From Leeuwenhoekiella parthenopeia (lineage in GTDB: Bacteria; Bacteroidota; Bacteroidia; Flavobacteriales; Flavobacteriaceae), in contig NZ_JAJGMW010000032.1 of assembly GCF_020782115.1 (NCBI RefSeq), positions 1 to 45,639 of the forward strand: a stretch of 45,639 nt of DNA, read 5' to 3'. A model generated the notes under the pieces. It was not told where the DNA came from and ran no database searches. It saw nothing but the letters and a program-made list of their open reading frames with translations. The position numbers and the translations under genes are program-made. Of the stretch, positions 1 to 9,164 are shown piece by piece. Every line of letters starts with the position of its first letter. Positions within the stretch are counted from its first letter, which is position 1.

Positions 1-63
1 CTCTTTGAGAGCTTCTAAAACCACTTTGGTCTTGAACTTGGGTGTGAATTTTCTTCGTGTCAT
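1..63 (-). CDS. IS3-family transposase OrfA, N-terminal 21 codons
   Basis: The fragment reads MTRRKFTPKFKTKVVLEALK and continues past the window edge. This is the usual opening of the helix-turn-helix OrfA protein of IS3-family elements, with its basic N terminus and the pattern KFK-x-KVVLEAL. OrfA binds the element ends, and the full transposase is normally made by programmed frameshifting into OrfB. There is no visible ribosome binding site, as is usual in this group. Its OrfB counterpart is represented by the 3' fragment at the other end of the window. Confidence 0.85.
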   Translation of the reverse strand, partial: MTRRKFTPKFKTKVVLEALKE

Positions 64-127
64 AAAACAGTAAATTTAAAGTTATTTTGGAACTTAAATT
101 ACTGTCCTAATTTTTGGGGGATGCTCA
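1..127 (-). mobile_element. IS3-family insertion sequence, 5' end only (cut by window edge)
   Basis: The element runs leftward out of the window. Its outer end is the terminal repeat TGAGCATCCCCC, read on the minus strand at 127-116. The same 12 bases open the other IS fragment at 45462, where they close the 3' end of the element, so the two sequences are the left and right inverted repeats of one IS type. Inside the repeat, after a 52-base leader, is the start of OrfA at 63. TG...CA termini and an orfA/orfB transposase are typical of the IS3 family. The insertion interrupts a small gene at 128. The target duplication cannot be read because the far end is outside the window. Confidence 0.88.
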
Positions 128-446
128 ATTTCACTAATACTCGGCTCCTTAGTTGCATATTTAACCTCAAAAAATGCCCCAATACATCCCAAATCCCCTC
201 CTTTAAAATAAAATTTCTTCATACCGCCTACACTTGATCTGTACTTTACGCCGTCCACATAGTACACATATTTCAAATAGTACGTATAGTTGCTAAATGA
301 AAAGTCTACAACTTTTCCTCGGGTAAAGCGTGTGAGGAATTTAGAGCATCGCTATTCCGTTTATTCACAAAATAATTACCTAAAAAACCGAATATGATCA
401 TACCTAAGACTACATACACCCCAAAATAGTTATCCTTATTTTCCAC
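128..446 (-). pseudogene. Broken small membrane protein gene (frameshift plus IS truncation)
   Basis: Two minus-strand reading frames fit together as one gene. The first, from a GTG near 446, encodes a single membrane segment (about GVYVVLGMIIFGFLGNYF). It is followed in another frame by a region containing TRGKVVDFSFSNYTYYLKY and YVDGVKYRSSVG, then FFEVKYATKEPSISEIE. The frame changes around 330-340. The second frame runs straight into the IS terminal repeat at 127, so the last nine residues of the apparent 60-residue open frame are encoded by the IS. The layout (N-terminal anchor, then a short beta-rich domain ending in a KNPE/KEPS-like motif) resembles small flavobacterial hypothetical proteins, but no function is known to me. 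It is almost certainly non-functional. Confidence 0.7.
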
Positions 447-530
447 ATTATAATTTTTATAAAGACCTCAGAACAAATTCCTTTCGATATAACTTATATT
501 GCAAAATACTATTTAGCACAATTAAAGACA

Positions 531-890
531 ATGCTTAAAACCTACCTATCTATTTTAATTTTAATTATGGTATGCTGTGTCGGTTGCGAAAATAAGACTA
601 CCGTCAACTTCCAAATTAAAAACGACACCACTTTTCAGATTGATTCCTTAAATATTGAACCCAATCAAAATCCGGATAAAGTAACTGGTCTTAAACCCAA
701 TCAAAATCTGGATTACCAAATCGATATGAGCCATGTCCCAAAAACAGATGGGTCATACTTCCTTTCATTCAGGATGAATGATGAGCAACATCTCAAAAGA
801 TTTGGATATTACACCAATGGATGGCCCATTTCAGACCTTTATGAACTTACTATTAAGGCCGATACCATTCTAATTAAGGAAATACCTTAG
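531..890 (+). CDS. Small putative lipoprotein, unknown function
   Basis: This is a 119-residue protein. It has a short hydrophobic signal (residues 4-17) ending in the lipobox VGC, so cysteine 19 is the likely lipidation site and the mature protein is anchored in the outer or inner membrane. The mature part is polar. It contains a duplicated short motif, EPNQNPDKV followed by KPNQNLDYQ, about 15 residues apart, and ends in a beta-rich segment. I do not recognise the family. The gene is AT-rich compared with the glucanase gene downstream, stands alone, and diverges from the broken membrane protein gene on its left. Confidence 0.65.
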   Translation: MLKTYLSILILIMVCCVGCENKTTVNFQIKNDTTFQIDSLNIEPNQNPDKVTGLKPNQNLDYQIDMSHVPKTDGSYFLSFRMNDEQHLKRFGYYTNGWPISDLYELTIKADTILIKEIP

Positions 891-1007
891 TAGGGATTCT
901 GCTACTAATTTTTAAGTTCAAAAAAAAATTAGATCACTAATAATCGGGAAAAATGAACAGGTTTACCGGTTATCATCCCTCGCCCCGATACTTTGGGTCG
1001 TAATCAA

Positions 1008-1406
1008 TCATCCACTCGATCCCATATTTATCCCAAAATGAGAGCCCCAGAAGCTTTCAGCAAAAGGAACTTCCACCTCACCCGCTTCAGACAGACCCTT
1101 AAATAATTTTTCGGCCTCCTCAAGAGTTTCGGCACTAATCGAAATTTTACTTCGGTTTTCCCGAAGATTTAAAGGCCCCAGTCCCGGGTGAATATCACTG
1201 GCCATCAGGATATCGCTTTTACCTATAGGTAATGCGATGTGCATAATGCGGTTGCCATCTGCATCATCTATGGGAAAATCAGGATTTGCAGGTACGTCTT
1301 TAAAGCGCATCAGCATGGCAAAGTCTCCTCCAAAAATAGATTTATAGAATACAAAGGCTTCCTCGGCATTGCCGTCAAAATGAATGTATGGGTTGATTGA
1401 TGCCAT
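1008..1406 (-). CDS. VOC-superfamily (glyoxalase/PhnB-like) protein with frameshifted C terminus
   Basis: The 132-residue reading frame opens with NPYIHFDGNAEEAFVFYKS and contains HIALPIG and ILMASD, typical of the PhnB/3-demethylubiquinone methyltransferase-like branch of the VOC fold. These are small cytoplasmic proteins of usually unknown substrate. The last real residues are SFWGSHFG. After that the frame gives a short nonsense tail and a stop at 1008. A second frame continues the family sequence with FWDKYGIEWMIDYDPKYRG and stops at 973. The family C terminus has therefore been split from the rest by a frameshift near 1030. It may be a pseudogene, a truncated but working protein, or a sequencing error. 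The start ATG at 1406 directly precedes the conserved N terminus. Confidence 0.8.
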   Translation of the reverse strand: MASINPYIHFDGNAEEAFVFYKSIFGGDFAMLMRFKDVPANPDFPIDDADGNRIMHIALPIGKSDILMASDIHPGLGPLNLRENRSKISISAETLEEAEKLFKGLSEAGEVEVPFAESFWGSHFGINMGSSG

Positions 1407-1714
1407 TTCAGTTCTTGCTTTTGGTTAATTAAGTATCAAGGCTTTACGCTATTCTAAAGATAACAAGCTTTTACAACAGATTTTTAATTTCCTGAAAGAG
1501 AATCTTATAACCATGCAAAAACAATTTTGGAGTCAGCATAGCCCCTATTCCAGGTCTGTCAATTAAGTAAATGTGTATTGAACACTTTACCCCTCTAGTT
1601 TACCCCAAATACCCCCTGAATAAAAGCTGCTATTTTAGGAAACTTGTATATGAAACAACTAAAAGCTCAACTAAAGCTTTTTCACGATATCGATTTCGCT
1701 AACAACTATAACCT
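1407..1714. other. Intergenic region before the GH128 gene; possible 22-codon leader ORF
   Basis: No clear gene lies in these 308 bases. The only structured signal is a short plus-strand reading frame from ATG at 1650 to a TGA at 1716-1718. It would encode MKQLKAQLKLFHDIDFANNY plus two residues, and its stop overlaps the ATG of the next gene in an ATGA arrangement. Both start sites read ATGAAACAA, so the small frame may be a coupled leader or a chance duplication. I see no clear TAnnTTTG promoter box. Confidence 0.3.
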
Positions 1715-4700
1715 ATGAAACAACATTACCTTTTTCTATTAGCCATAATTACGCTTAGTCTGACTAACCTGCGCGCTCAGGCCCCTGCATTCCCGGTGCA
1801 GACCAGTCTCAATGAAAACCTGCGTACACAAGTGGTATTTGACTGTTCAAAATATACCGTGAAGCTCCACACGCAAAATGCTTCTAATTTCAGTGTTGAA
1901 TTTCCGGCACAGATTGATGCGGCAACAGGCAGAGGTCTTGACGTATTTTACAAAAACAAATTGGGAAGGGGTTTTAGAACCAGTCTTTCTAAAACTGAAT
2001 TTAACCTCACAACAGACCTGAATGCTCCACAAAATCTCAGCCTTTCGGTAGATAATGCTCAGAAGCAAACCTATCGTTATGTAGTAGACGGCGATGACCT
2101 TCACATTTATCTGGACGGGTATTATTTAACTTCTAAAAAATTAGAGCAGATTTCGGGTTCTGAAAGTGCAAACCCCGTGGCTTACGGACCTGATAATCTT
2201 TTGGGTGCCTGGGCCGGAACACCCGGTAACAACTCGGGCAGACCCACTGACTACGGATGGAGCAACAATCAGATCACTTCGATATTCAATACCGCAAATG
2301 CCGGCTCTGGTGTAAGGTATATGGATTTGTCTTCGGGACATGTTCTGGACAGCGACGGTTCAACCTTTAACGGACGCCTGATGTATATACGCTGGGATGG
2401 TAATGATTACAGTAACTCAACCTACAGCTATCCTATAGATCTTAAGGTAGGTGCTTCTTACGAGTTTTCGTGGTTATATGAGCTTGTCGCTAATACGTCC
2501 CCCGGTGCCAAATTGCAGGTAGCTATCTCTTCAGACCAGACAGGAACAAACCAACTCTTCTCAGAAAGCTATACTACTGCTGCTAATTTAAGACTTAGAG
2601 AAGGTAAGCTCGCCTTTACTGCACCCGCTAGTGGCAAACACTATCTTACCATTACCGGCGACTGGGGCCTGTACGGTATTGGGCAACTCCATCTCAAGTC
2701 AAGCGACCTGATTAACAAATGGGATGGTTTGGCCATTGATCAGGCAGGCAGTCCTGACCAATATGGCTGGACAAGTACCGATGCCGGTATAAACTGGACT
2801 ACAGCAAACAGCACAGCCGGAGTACGTTATCTTGATGTTACTTCAGGGCACCTTCTCGAAGAAGAGGACGGTAATTTTGAAGGGCGCATTTTAGCCCTTA
2901 ACTGGGAAAATGTTTCCGGTACGCGCAAGTTTTCCTTTCCTATTGAATTGCAGGCTGATCAAACCTATGAATTCTCAGCTCTTGCGGAAGGCCTCAACGG
3001 AACCACAAGCGATTTGACCTGGAGTATTGCCGGCAATTCAGACGGAAGCTCTGTTTTAAAAACAACCTCTTTTCCGGTTTCAGACCGCCTAAAAACCCAG
3101 GCGCTTACCTTTACACCTTCGGCAGACGGTACCTTTTTTCTAATTGTTGAGGCAGCTTCAGGAAGCTTTGGACTTGCCAATCTTTCGGTACTGAAAAAAG
3201 AAACTGAAGAGCTCATCATCGGAAGAAATCATATTGATGGGACTCTGACTGCTACATTAGATTACATCAACTTTGAGGCAGGCACCTTCGCTCCCAATCC
3301 GGTCTCTGCTCCTTCAACGGTAGAGCAAACAATCACTAATCAAAACTTAAGTACCATTAGTTATGCTAAAACCAACTTAAATCTCAGAGGCAATAGCCGG
3401 TTGCACCTCAGTAACCTGGTAAATCCCCTCATCAATGCGCAGCTTAATATCAGCGATGATGCTGTTGTATATTTTGACAAGCTTCGCCCTTCGGAAGTTA
3501 TAGGTTCGGTTTTACAATTTATACGTGTAGACGGGGCCAACGCTATTGAAGGTACAAATGTTTCGGTAAGCGCATCAGGTGCAGGCAGCCGGTTGACAAA
3601 GTATGCTTCAGATTACAGTCCGCTTACTGTATATACCGAAGAAAATTATGGCGGACAGTCTCAAACCTTCGTGACTGTGACTCCACATAACAATCTGGGC
3701 GATCTGGATAATAAAATTAAGTCTCTCAAGTTGAAGAAAGGCTTTATGGCTACTCTGGCTTCTAATGCAAACGGTACAGGCTACAGCCGGGTTTTTATCG
3801 CGGAAGACGAAGATCTCGAAATTCCGGTTTTACAACCGTACTTGTATGAGACCGTTTCTTTTATACGTACCATGAAATGGCACGAAGTAAGCAAAAAAGG
3901 TCTTGCCGGCGGAGGTGATGCAGAGCAGGCCGCACTTGATATCACCTGGTACTACAACTGGAACACGGGTATAAACAGTTCTCCAAATATTGAATATGTC
4001 CCAATTCGCCAAACGCGCTGGTGGCCAGATCTGGGGCCGGCGAATACCAAAGAAGGCTATACGCATCTTTTGGGTTATAACGAACCGGATCGTCCCGATC
4101 AGGCTAATTTAGATGTACAGGGAGCAATTGACGGCTGGCCTGGATTACTTCAGTCTGGTCTCAGACTGGGTTCTCCCGCGACTTCAGATCCTTTTAATCC
4201 CTGGCTGGGCGATTTTATGCAAAAGGCTGAAGCTCGCAATTACCGGGTAGATTATATGGCCATACACTGCTATTGGTACAAATCTCCGAGCCAATGGGCA
4301 AGCGATCTACAAAACGTCTACAACCGATATAAAAGACCCTTATGGATTACCGAATGGAATATAGGTGCAAACTGGACAGGTAATAATTTCCCGGATGGCC
4401 CTCAGGTTCTGACCGACGCCAACGCCCAAAAACATAAAAATGACCTCATCGCAATTCTAGATCTGCTTGACAATACCGATTATGTAGAACGCTATTCCAT
4501 TTACAATTGGGTAGAGGATGCACGTGCTATGTTTGTGACCATTAACGACGCTTTCAAATCACGAAATCCAAATCACGCAAATTACGAATGGTTAAAAATC
4601 GCTCCCGTTGTAGCCAGCTGGGAAGGCGATAGCGGCACCATCAAAGTGGTATTAACCCCGGCCGGGCAATATTATGCCGCTAATGCTTCAGAAAAAGCCT

Positions 4701-6415
4701 TTAAACCGTCATATGAATACACAACCACCTGGAAACCCCTTGCTCCGGTTTTAGAATATGAAGTTGCCGATGATTACAAGTCCATTGATTTGAAATGGAC
4801 CGGCAACAATTTTGATCTGATTTCTAAGTATGTTGTAGAACGTAAATTAGAAGGAGAATCAAACTTTTCGGTATTTTTTGAGACCGAAGATTTTACTGTA
4901 CTTACTAAAGAAGATGGTATACAGGAGAAGGCAGATTACCGCATACGCGCTATTGGCAAAGATGGTGCGGCATCACCCTGGTCAAATGTCGTTCAATTTG
5001 TAAAAGAAGAATTGCCACAAGCTCCAACAGGCTTTACCGGTGAAGCACTATCTCCGTTTCGCATTGCATTAAACTGGGAAGCTCCTGCAAATGCAAGTTC
5101 GTATGTTTTACAGCGTGCAGCCATCGCAAACGGAACCTATACGGATATTGCCAGCAATTTTTCAGAATTGACGTTTATTGATGAAAATCTTACTGCCTCA
5201 ACCACTTATTACTACCGTGTGGCAGCTTTAAATACTGCAGGCACAGGTACTTTTACAGAAACACTGGCCGTAACAACGCCGGCAGTGAGCATTCCTGATG
5301 CTGTAAACGGCGTTCGTATAGGCGCAGCAGATGCTCAGGTCAGTCTATTTTGGAATGCCCGCTACGATGAAAGTTATTACATCAAACGCGCCAATGCGGC
5401 TGATGGTAATTTTGAAAACTTAGCCACGGTTACCGGCACACCGTATGTGGATCAAAATCTCACGAATGGCACATCCTATTTTTATAAAATAGTTCCGTTT
5501 ACTGCCGCTGGTGAACAGGGAAACAACGAAATCTTCGAAGCTAAACCGCAAGACGGCAGACACCTCCACTTCAATTTTGAGGGTGAAGGCGATAAAGTTC
5601 TTGATGTCTGGAATATGAAAGACGCCCGGGCGATGACCACTTTTACCCGTGAAACCGGTGCTAAGCAAAATGCCATACATCTTACCGGCGGCGGTTACAT
5701 TCAGTTACCTGAAGGGGTTGTAAGCACACTAACTGATTTTACGGTATCCACCTGGATTAAACTGGATCAGCTTTCAAACTGGAATCGTGTTTTCGATTTT
5801 GGTACCGGCACAGACAACTGGATGGCGCTTGAGGCCGCTAACGGAAGTGGAAAATTTCAGTACGAAATTGAACATGGCGGCACCCGAAACCGGGTGAGTA
5901 CCGATCTCACGCTTTCCCTAAATGAATGGATGCACGTGGCAATTGTACAGGCCGGAAATACCGCGACCCTATACGTCAACGGAAATGCTGCCGGAAGTGC
6001 TGAAGTAACCTTAAAACCTGCTGATCTTGGGAATACAACAGCAAACTATCTGGGCAAATCACAATACCCGGATCCGCTGTCCCAAATAAGCTATGACGAG
6101 TTTAAAATTTTCAATTACGGATTACCTAAAGAAGAAATTGAAAAACTGGCCGACACAGAGCGACTGGGAACTGAGAAAAATTCCTTATCAGATAAAGGCA
6201 TTCAGCTTTTTAGTGCTAATAGTACACTTTACTGCAATTATTCAGGTGACGAAAGCCCTTCTTACCGTTTGTATACCATTACAGGGCAATTGTTGGGTAA
6301 TGGCAATCTGGCAAATGGCGTGACAAATACATTGGGGCAATTCAGCTCAGGGATTTATATTTTGCAGGTTGCTACAAACACAAAAACCGAATCTGTAAAA
6401 GTGATTGTAAATTAA
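1715..6415 (+). CDS. Secreted multidomain GH128-type glucanase with type IX secretion tail
   Basis: This 1566-residue protein begins with a signal peptide cut after LRAQA. Two similar carbohydrate-binding-like modules follow (about 156-330 and 335-495). Both share an opening of YGW plus GVRY-DL/V-SGH-L and a long beta-rich body. A beta/gamma-crystallin-like motif lies near 636-705 (VYTEENYGGQSQTF). The catalytic part is about 720-960 and resembles GH128 (Asl1-like) beta-1,3-glucanases, with HLLGYNEPD (Glu790) and PLWITEWN (Glu880) as the likely acid/base and nucleophile. Three fibronectin III domains (about 1008-1100, 1102-1188, 1193-1278), a LamG/concanavalin-like domain (1280-1470) and a C-terminal sorting domain (from about 1493, with YRLYTITGQLL and GIYILQV) follow. 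The likely role is degradation of laminarin- or curdlan-like beta-1,3-glucan outside the cell. The fold assignment comes from motifs only. Confidence 0.88.
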   Translation: MKQHYLFLLAIITLSLTNLRAQAPAFPVQTSLNENLRTQVVFDCSKYTVKLHTQNASNFSVEFPAQIDAATGRGLDVFYKNKLGRGFRTSLSKTEFNLTTDLNAPQNLSLSVDNAQKQTYRYVVDGDDLHIYLDGYYLTSKKLEQISGSESANPVAYGPDNLLGAWAGTPGNNSGRPTDYGWSNNQITSIFNTANAGSGVRYMDLSSGHVLDSDGSTFNGRLMYIRWDGNDYSNSTYSYPIDLKVGASYEFSWLYELVANTSPGAKLQVAISSDQTGTNQLFSESYTTAANLRLREGKLAFTAPASGKHYLTITGDWGLYGIGQLHLKSSDLINKWDGLAIDQAGSPDQYGWTSTDAGINWTTANSTAGVRYLDVTSGHLLEEEDGNFEGRILALNWENVSGTRKFSFPIELQADQTYEFSALAEGLNGTTSDLTWSIAGNSDGSSVLKTTSFPVSDRLKTQALTFTPSADGTFFLIVEAASGSFGLANLSVLKKETEELIIGRNHIDGTLTATLDYINFEAGTFAPNPVSAPSTVEQTITNQNLSTISYAKTNLNLRGNSRLHLSNLVNPLINAQLNISDDAVVYFDKLRPSEVIGSVLQFIRVDGANAIEGTNVSVSASGAGSRLTKYASDYSPLTVYTEENYGGQSQTFVTVTPHNNLGDLDNKIKSLKLKKGFMATLASNANGTGYSRVFIAEDEDLEIPVLQPYLYETVSFIRTMKWHEVSKKGLAGGGDAEQAALDITWYYNWNTGINSSPNIEYVPIRQTRWWPDLGPANTKEGYTHLLGYNEPDRPDQANLDVQGAIDGWPGLLQSGLRLGSPATSDPFNPWLGDFMQKAEARNYRVDYMAIHCYWYKSPSQWASDLQNVYNRYKRPLWITEWNIGANWTGNNFPDGPQVLTDANAQKHKNDLIAILDLLDNTDYVERYSIYNWVEDARAMFVTINDAFKSRNPNHANYEWLKIAPVVASWEGDSGTIKVVLTPAGQYYAANASEKAFKPSYEYTTTWKPLAPVLEYEVADDYKSIDLKWTGNNFDLISKYVVERKLEGESNFSVFFETEDFTVLTKEDGIQEKADYRIRAIGKDGAASPWSNVVQFVKEELPQAPTGFTGEALSPFRIALNWEAPANASSYVLQRAAIANGTYTDIASNFSELTFIDENLTASTTYYYRVAALNTAGTGTFTETLAVTTPAVSIPDAVNGVRIGAADAQVSLFWNARYDESYYIKRANAADGNFENLATVTGTPYVDQNLTNGTSYFYKIVPFTAAGEQGNNEIFEAKPQDGRHLHFNFEGEGDKVLDVWNMKDARAMTTFTRETGAKQNAIHLTGGGYIQLPEGVVSTLTDFTVSTWIKLDQLSNWNRVFDFGTGTDNWMALEAANGSGKFQYEIEHGGTRNRVSTDLTLSLNEWMHVAIVQAGNTATLYVNGNAAGSAEVTLKPADLGNTTANYLGKSQYPDPLSQISYDEFKIFNYGLPKEEIEKLADTERLGTEKNSLSDKGIQLFSANSTLYCNYSGDESPSYRLYTITGQLLGNGNLANGVTNTLGQFSSGIYILQVATNTKTESVKVIVN

Positions 6416-6451
6416 AAAAAAATCTCAACGCCTTTCTAATCTCCTTAAAAC

Positions 6452-6481
6452 AACAAGCGACCCAAAAGGGTCGCTTGTTTT
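6452..6481. terminator. Strong bidirectional terminator between convergent genes
   Basis: A perfect 12-base-pair stem (AACAAGCGACCC, loop AAAA, GGGTCGCTTGTT) is followed by T residues on the plus strand and flanked by a T-rich stretch on the minus strand. It sits 37 bases after the stop of the glucanase gene and 24 bases beyond the stop of the convergent molybdenum hydroxylase gene, so it can serve both. Confidence 0.9.
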
Positions 6482-6504
6482 ATAATTCCGGTAAAAATTG
6501 CTGA

Positions 6505-8694
6505 TCAACCCAACACCTTCTCCTGCTGATCGAGGATCATATAGGGCTGTCGGTAATAGCGCTTTCCGGTTGCTTTATACATGGCGTTGGCAAAGGCTCC
6601 GGCTATCGGTGGTAAACCGGGCTCACCCAGACCGGTGGGTGCAATACCGTTTTCTACAAAAAAGACTTCGATCTCTGCCGGTGCCTCGTTGTTTTTGATG
6701 AGGCGGTAGCGGTTAAAGTTTTGCTGCATGGGTTTTCCTTTTTCAAAAGTAAGCTGACTGTAGAGCGCGTGACCCAGACCGTCTACGATTCCGCCTTCAA
6801 TCTGGTTAAGAGCGCCTTCTTTATTGACCACGATTCCGCAGTCAACAGCGGCCCAAACCTTTTTGATCACGGGATTGCCATCTTCATCTTTAACCAAATC
6901 AATTACCTGAGCCACGTAGGAATTGTGGCAGTAATAAGCGGAAACACCGCGGTAAACACCGTCGAGTTCTACGCCCCAATTGCTTTTTTCTTTTACCAGT
7001 TTGAGCACGCCGGCATAACGCTCGGGATCGTAATCGTTGCGCTCCCCTACCGGATTGCTGATCGCTTTATCAAAAAGCTCCAGTCTGAACTCTATAGGAT
7101 CTTTACCCGCTGCTTCAGCCACCTCGTCCAAAAAGGATTGCTCTGCTCCCGCGGTAAAATTAGAACGCGGCGCACGCCAGGCTCCGGTGGAAATCGCGGT
7201 TTCCACACCAAAATTTTCTGCTTTGTAATTGCTAACTGTTCCTGCAGGATAGCGGTTTTCAAAAATAGGGCTCTCCGGGATTCCTGAACCCAGGACTTCA
7301 AAACCTATCAAATTCTTATCCGCATCAAGCGCTGCACGGTACTTCAGCATATACGAAGGGCGATAGGTTCCCTGAGTCATATCGTCTTCCCGGCTGTAAA
7401 CCAGTTTTACGGGTTTGCCTATTTTCTGCGAAATCGCTGCCGCTTCCAGTCCGAAATTTCCATACAAACGGCGGCCAAAACCACCTCCCATACGGGTCAT
7501 ATCGACATTTATATTTTCTTCCGGAATATTCAACAGTGCCGAAGCCGATTTGCGCAACGATTCCGGGGTTTGAATAGGCCCAACCAGGTCAGCTTTGTCA
7601 GCCTGTACATCGGCAAAAAAGTTCATCGGCTCCATGGTATTGTGGGCTAAAAACGAACCGTAATAGCTGGCCTCAACAATTTTATCTGCTTTCGCGAAAG
7701 CGTCATCAGGATCCCCATCCTTACGCTTCACTTCTCCTTTTCCGCTGCTGAAAACTTTTTCGAGTTTCTCCCGATGAGCGGCCGTGTCTTCCAGCTCCTC
7801 AACAGTCTCCCAGCTTACCTCAACAGCTTTTTTAGCCTGCATCACCTGCCAGGTGCTGTCACCTACCACGACTACAAGTTCATTAAAAGCATTAACATCA
7901 GACCATTGCGGTTTCTCCAGCGTGGTATTAATGGTAAAAACATCGTGAATACCCGGCATCGCCTTAGCCGCCGTGGCATCAAAAGATTTTAGTTTCTGAC
8001 CGAAAGCCGGCGGATGTATCGGCATCGCGATAAGCGCACCATCACGCATATAATCAAGGCCAAAAAGCGGCTTACCGGTAGCAATGCCCATACCGTCTAC
8101 GTTCTTAACCGCAGTTCCTATCAATTTAAAGTCGGCAGGATCTTTCAGTTTTACTTCTTCCGGTACCGGAATCATCACGGCATCCTGAATGAGATCGGGA
8201 TAGGCCACAAACTGATTGGTAGGCAGGTGTTTTACCTGACCGTCTTCCGTGATTAAATCTTCAATGGGGATATCCCATTTTTTAGCCGCTGCGGCTAAAA
8301 ACAGATGTCTTGCCGAAGCTCCCGCCATACGCAGACCATCCCAGCTGCGGCGTATAGACTGACTACCACCCGCGATTTGGCCCTGATATTTATCGGTATT
8401 TAAAGGCGCCTGCTCTACGCTAACCTGATCCCAGGCGACATCAAGCTCTTCGGCCACAATAAGCGGCATCGAGGTTTTTACGTTCTGACCAATCTCCGGG
8501 TTTGGTGAAAAAATAGTCACCGTCCCGTCTGTATTCACGCGAATGTACGCGTTGAGATCAAAAGCTTCTTCGGCAGGCTTATTGTCCTGAGCCATACCGC
8601 GCAGCCAACTGAACTGCAACATCAGGCCGGCACCTCCCGCCGCCGAAACCTTTAGAAATGATCTGCGATTGTATTTGGTTTTAATAAATGCCAT
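6505..8694 (-). CDS. Molybdopterin-binding large subunit, xanthine dehydrogenase family (IorB-like), Tat-exported
   Basis: The encoded protein (729 residues from this start) is the catalytic subunit of a molybdenum hydroxylase of the aldehyde oxidase/isoquinoline 1-oxidoreductase type. It hydroxylates a heterocyclic or aldehyde substrate that cannot be named from sequence. The start at 8694 gives MAFIKTKYNRRSFLKVSAAGG, a twin-arginine signal, so the folded cofactor-loaded enzyme is exported to the periplasm. The in-frame extension upstream to 8868 is only a shadow of the preceding gene. Visible family motifs are GGGFGRRLYGNFGLEAA, GAWRAPRSNFTAG, AVDCGIVVNKEGALNQIEGG and the C-terminal GEPGLPPIAGAFANA. 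The start lies five bases after the stop of the 2Fe-2S subunit gene, so the two are one operon. Electron transfer would go from the molybdenum centre to the iron-sulfur partner. Confidence 0.93.
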   Translation of the reverse strand: MAFIKTKYNRRSFLKVSAAGGAGLMLQFSWLRGMAQDNKPAEEAFDLNAYIRVNTDGTVTIFSPNPEIGQNVKTSMPLIVAEELDVAWDQVSVEQAPLNTDKYQGQIAGGSQSIRRSWDGLRMAGASARHLFLAAAAKKWDIPIEDLITEDGQVKHLPTNQFVAYPDLIQDAVMIPVPEEVKLKDPADFKLIGTAVKNVDGMGIATGKPLFGLDYMRDGALIAMPIHPPAFGQKLKSFDATAAKAMPGIHDVFTINTTLEKPQWSDVNAFNELVVVVGDSTWQVMQAKKAVEVSWETVEELEDTAAHREKLEKVFSSGKGEVKRKDGDPDDAFAKADKIVEASYYGSFLAHNTMEPMNFFADVQADKADLVGPIQTPESLRKSASALLNIPEENINVDMTRMGGGFGRRLYGNFGLEAAAISQKIGKPVKLVYSREDDMTQGTYRPSYMLKYRAALDADKNLIGFEVLGSGIPESPIFENRYPAGTVSNYKAENFGVETAISTGAWRAPRSNFTAGAEQSFLDEVAEAAGKDPIEFRLELFDKAISNPVGERNDYDPERYAGVLKLVKEKSNWGVELDGVYRGVSAYYCHNSYVAQVIDLVKDEDGNPVIKKVWAAVDCGIVVNKEGALNQIEGGIVDGLGHALYSQLTFEKGKPMQQNFNRYRLIKNNEAPAEIEVFFVENGIAPTGLGEPGLPPIAGAFANAMYKATGKRYYRQPYMILDQQEKVLG

Positions 8695-8699
8695 AGTCC

Positions 8700-9164
8700 T
8701 TATTGTTTTTGTGCTGCCAGAGCGATTGCTTTGTTTATTCGTGTGTACGTACCGCAACGGCAGAGGTTTCCGCTCATAGCGGTCTTGATCTCCTCCTCGT
8801 TGGGATTGGGATTGCTTTTCAGCAAAGCCGCGGCGCTCATAATCTGTCCCGCCTGGCAATAGCCGCACTGGGGCACATCAACCTCCAGCCAGGCCTGTTG
8901 CACAGGATGGTCTGCATTTTCGGATAGACCTTCAATTGTGGTGAGTTGCATAGAGCCGCCCGCAACCGCACTTACAGGAAGCGAACACGAGCGTACCGCG
9001 CTTCCGTTTACGTGAATGGTACAGGCTCCGCATTGGCCAATTCCGCAGCCGTATTTGGTTCCTACCAGTTTTAAGTGATCGCGTAGCACCCAGAGAATGG
9101 GCGTGTCTGCAGCAACATCAACCTGATGTTCCTGATTGTTAATTGTTAAAGTGTACTGTGGCAT
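8700..9164 (-). CDS. 2Fe-2S iron-sulfur subunit of molybdenum hydroxylase (IorA-like)
   Basis: This 154-residue protein is the small electron-transfer subunit of the hydroxylase encoded directly downstream. The N-terminal ferredoxin-like domain carries the plant-type cluster pattern [17 protein letters not shown] followed by RSC. The C-terminal helical domain holds the second cluster with [11 protein letters not shown] and [12 protein letters not shown]. All eight cysteines expected for two 2Fe-2S clusters are present. There is no signal peptide, so it is probably exported by riding with the Tat-signal-bearing large subunit. It is the first gene of the pair. No FAD subunit or XdhC-like maturation factor is nearby, which fits the two-subunit IorAB type. 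Confidence 0.94.
   Translation of the reverse strand: MPQYTLTINNQEHQVDVAADTPILWVLRDHLKLVGTKYGCGIGQCGACTIHVNGSAVRSCSLPVSAVAGGSMQLTTIEGLSENADHPVQQAWLEVDVPQCGYCQAGQIMSAAALLKSNPNPNEEEIKTAMSGNLCRCGTYTRINKAIALAAQKQ

Noticed and set aside
8695-8868. 58-residue N-terminal extension of the molybdenum hydroxylase large subunit
   Set aside because: It overlaps the 2Fe-2S subunit gene in another frame. The Tat signal begins at 8694, five bases after that gene's stop.
6505-9164. Xanthine dehydrogenase for purine breakdown
   Set aside because: There is no FAD subunit and no XdhC, and the large subunit has a Tat signal. The two-subunit IorAB type fits better, and the substrate is unknown.
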